Program-made: the position numbers and the translations under genes
Part shown: positions 5,702 to 5,799 of the stretch, one piece after another
Layout: every line of letters starts with the position of its first letter
Position numbering within the stretch: position 1 is the stretch's first letter
Source: CAYVFC01 sp964450715
Lineage (GTDB): Bacteria; Myxococcota_A; Polyangia; Polyangiales; JAFGIB01
Direction of reading: 5' to 3'
Assembly: GCA_964450715.1 (NCBI GenBank)
Contig: CAYVFC010000250.1
Span: 1-5,799, forward strand
DNA length: 5,799 nucleotides
The notes under the pieces: generated by a model
Seen by the model: the letters and a program-made list of their open reading frames with translations, nothing else
The model's database searches: none
Told to the model about the DNA's origin: nothing

Positions 5702-5736
5702 TTCTGCTCGGCGTTGCCGTTTGGCTGCGCCCTGCA
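5702..5736 (-). repeat. Possible second copy of the bioF-upstream repeat element, inverted
   Basis: Read on the minus strand this stretch starts TGCAGGGCGC and ends GGCAACGCCGAGCAG. The element at 2230-2286 starts TGCAAGGCGCG and ends AGCAACGCAGCAG. Both can pair TGC with GCA and GCG with CGC at their ends and carry a different central hairpin. The copies differ in length and core, so shared ancestry is only an inference. The same bases form the candidate serC terminator. Confidence 0.3.
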
Positions 5737-5745
5737 CTCTTTTTT
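5705..5745 (+). terminator. Candidate rho-independent terminator of serC
   Basis: An imperfect stem pairs TGC (5705-5707) with GCA (5734-5736), GGCG (5710-5713) with CGCC (5728-5731), and GCC (5716-5718) with GGC (5723-5725) around a GTTT loop, with two-base internal loops between. Three bases later comes a run of six Ts (5740-5745). It lies about 140 bp after the serC stop. The internal mismatches make it weaker than a textbook terminator. Confidence 0.4.
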
Positions 5746-5799
5746 GGCTAATTCCGGGTTTCTCAACGGCTGAAGAGAGCAAAAAGGGGGTAGAAAAGG

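Larger units (their letters stand above)
5566..5799. other. Non-coding tail after serC, hairpin-rich
   Basis: No convincing gene is present. A perfect 5-bp hairpin GACGC/GCGTC with loop GGTG lies at 5622-5635. A 6-bp hairpin GGCCGG/CCGGCC with a 7-nt loop lies at 5652-5670. A 10-bp palindrome CGAAGCTTCG lies at 5676-5685. A possible terminator follows at 5705-5745. A minus-strand open frame across the region starts only at TTG and looks spurious. Confidence 0.5.

Noticed and set aside
5543..5782. Minus-strand 79-codon open frame after serC
   Set aside because: It starts at TTG, overlaps the serC end, crosses several hairpins and has a low-complexity Arg/Ala-rich product typical of chance frames in GC-rich DNA.

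Overview
The window comes from a GC-rich bacterial chromosome. It carries housekeeping genes only: phospholipid and undecaprenyl synthesis, biotin synthesis, a tRNA and serine synthesis. The presence of uppS-cdsA, a ParB/parS-type site and an INFNPGP-type SerC suggests a Gram-negative, possibly a myxobacterial or other 'deltaproteobacterial' lineage. That placement is an inference with low confidence. No mobile element, CRISPR array or phage gene was recognised.

Layout. Bases 1-197 hold nothing I recognise. A perfect 28-bp inverted repeat with an AAAA loop (198-257) sits one base beyond the cdsA stop codon. On the minus strand, uppS (1112-1936) and cdsA (259-1119) overlap by 8 bp and read as one operon: lipid-carrier synthesis followed by CDP-diacylglycerol synthesis. 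The divergent 434-bp gap 1937-2370 is rich in symmetry. It holds a 15/16 match to the parS centromere site (2028-2043), a neighbouring 10-bp palindrome, a nested inverted repeat (2069-2128) and a hairpin-forming element (2230-2286) that looks like a dispersed repeat. On the plus strand, bioF (2371-3567) and bioD (3564-4247) overlap by 4 bp and are translationally coupled. They encode two successive parts of biotin-ring synthesis; bioA and bioB are not here.

A tRNA-Ala with anticodon CGC (4335-4410) follows, with its own sigma70-like promoter and a GC-rich discriminator. serC (4471-5565) begins only 60 bp after the tRNA, with no visible terminator or convincing promoter between them, so tRNA and serC may share a transcript. 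The tail 5566-5799 holds several hairpins. One of them, followed by six Ts, is a candidate serC terminator and resembles, in reverse orientation, the repeat element upstream of bioF.

The strongest non-gene signals are the parS site, the perfect 60-nt palindrome after cdsA, and the two possible copies of a degenerate structured repeat. I found no clear evidence of a new multi-gene system.
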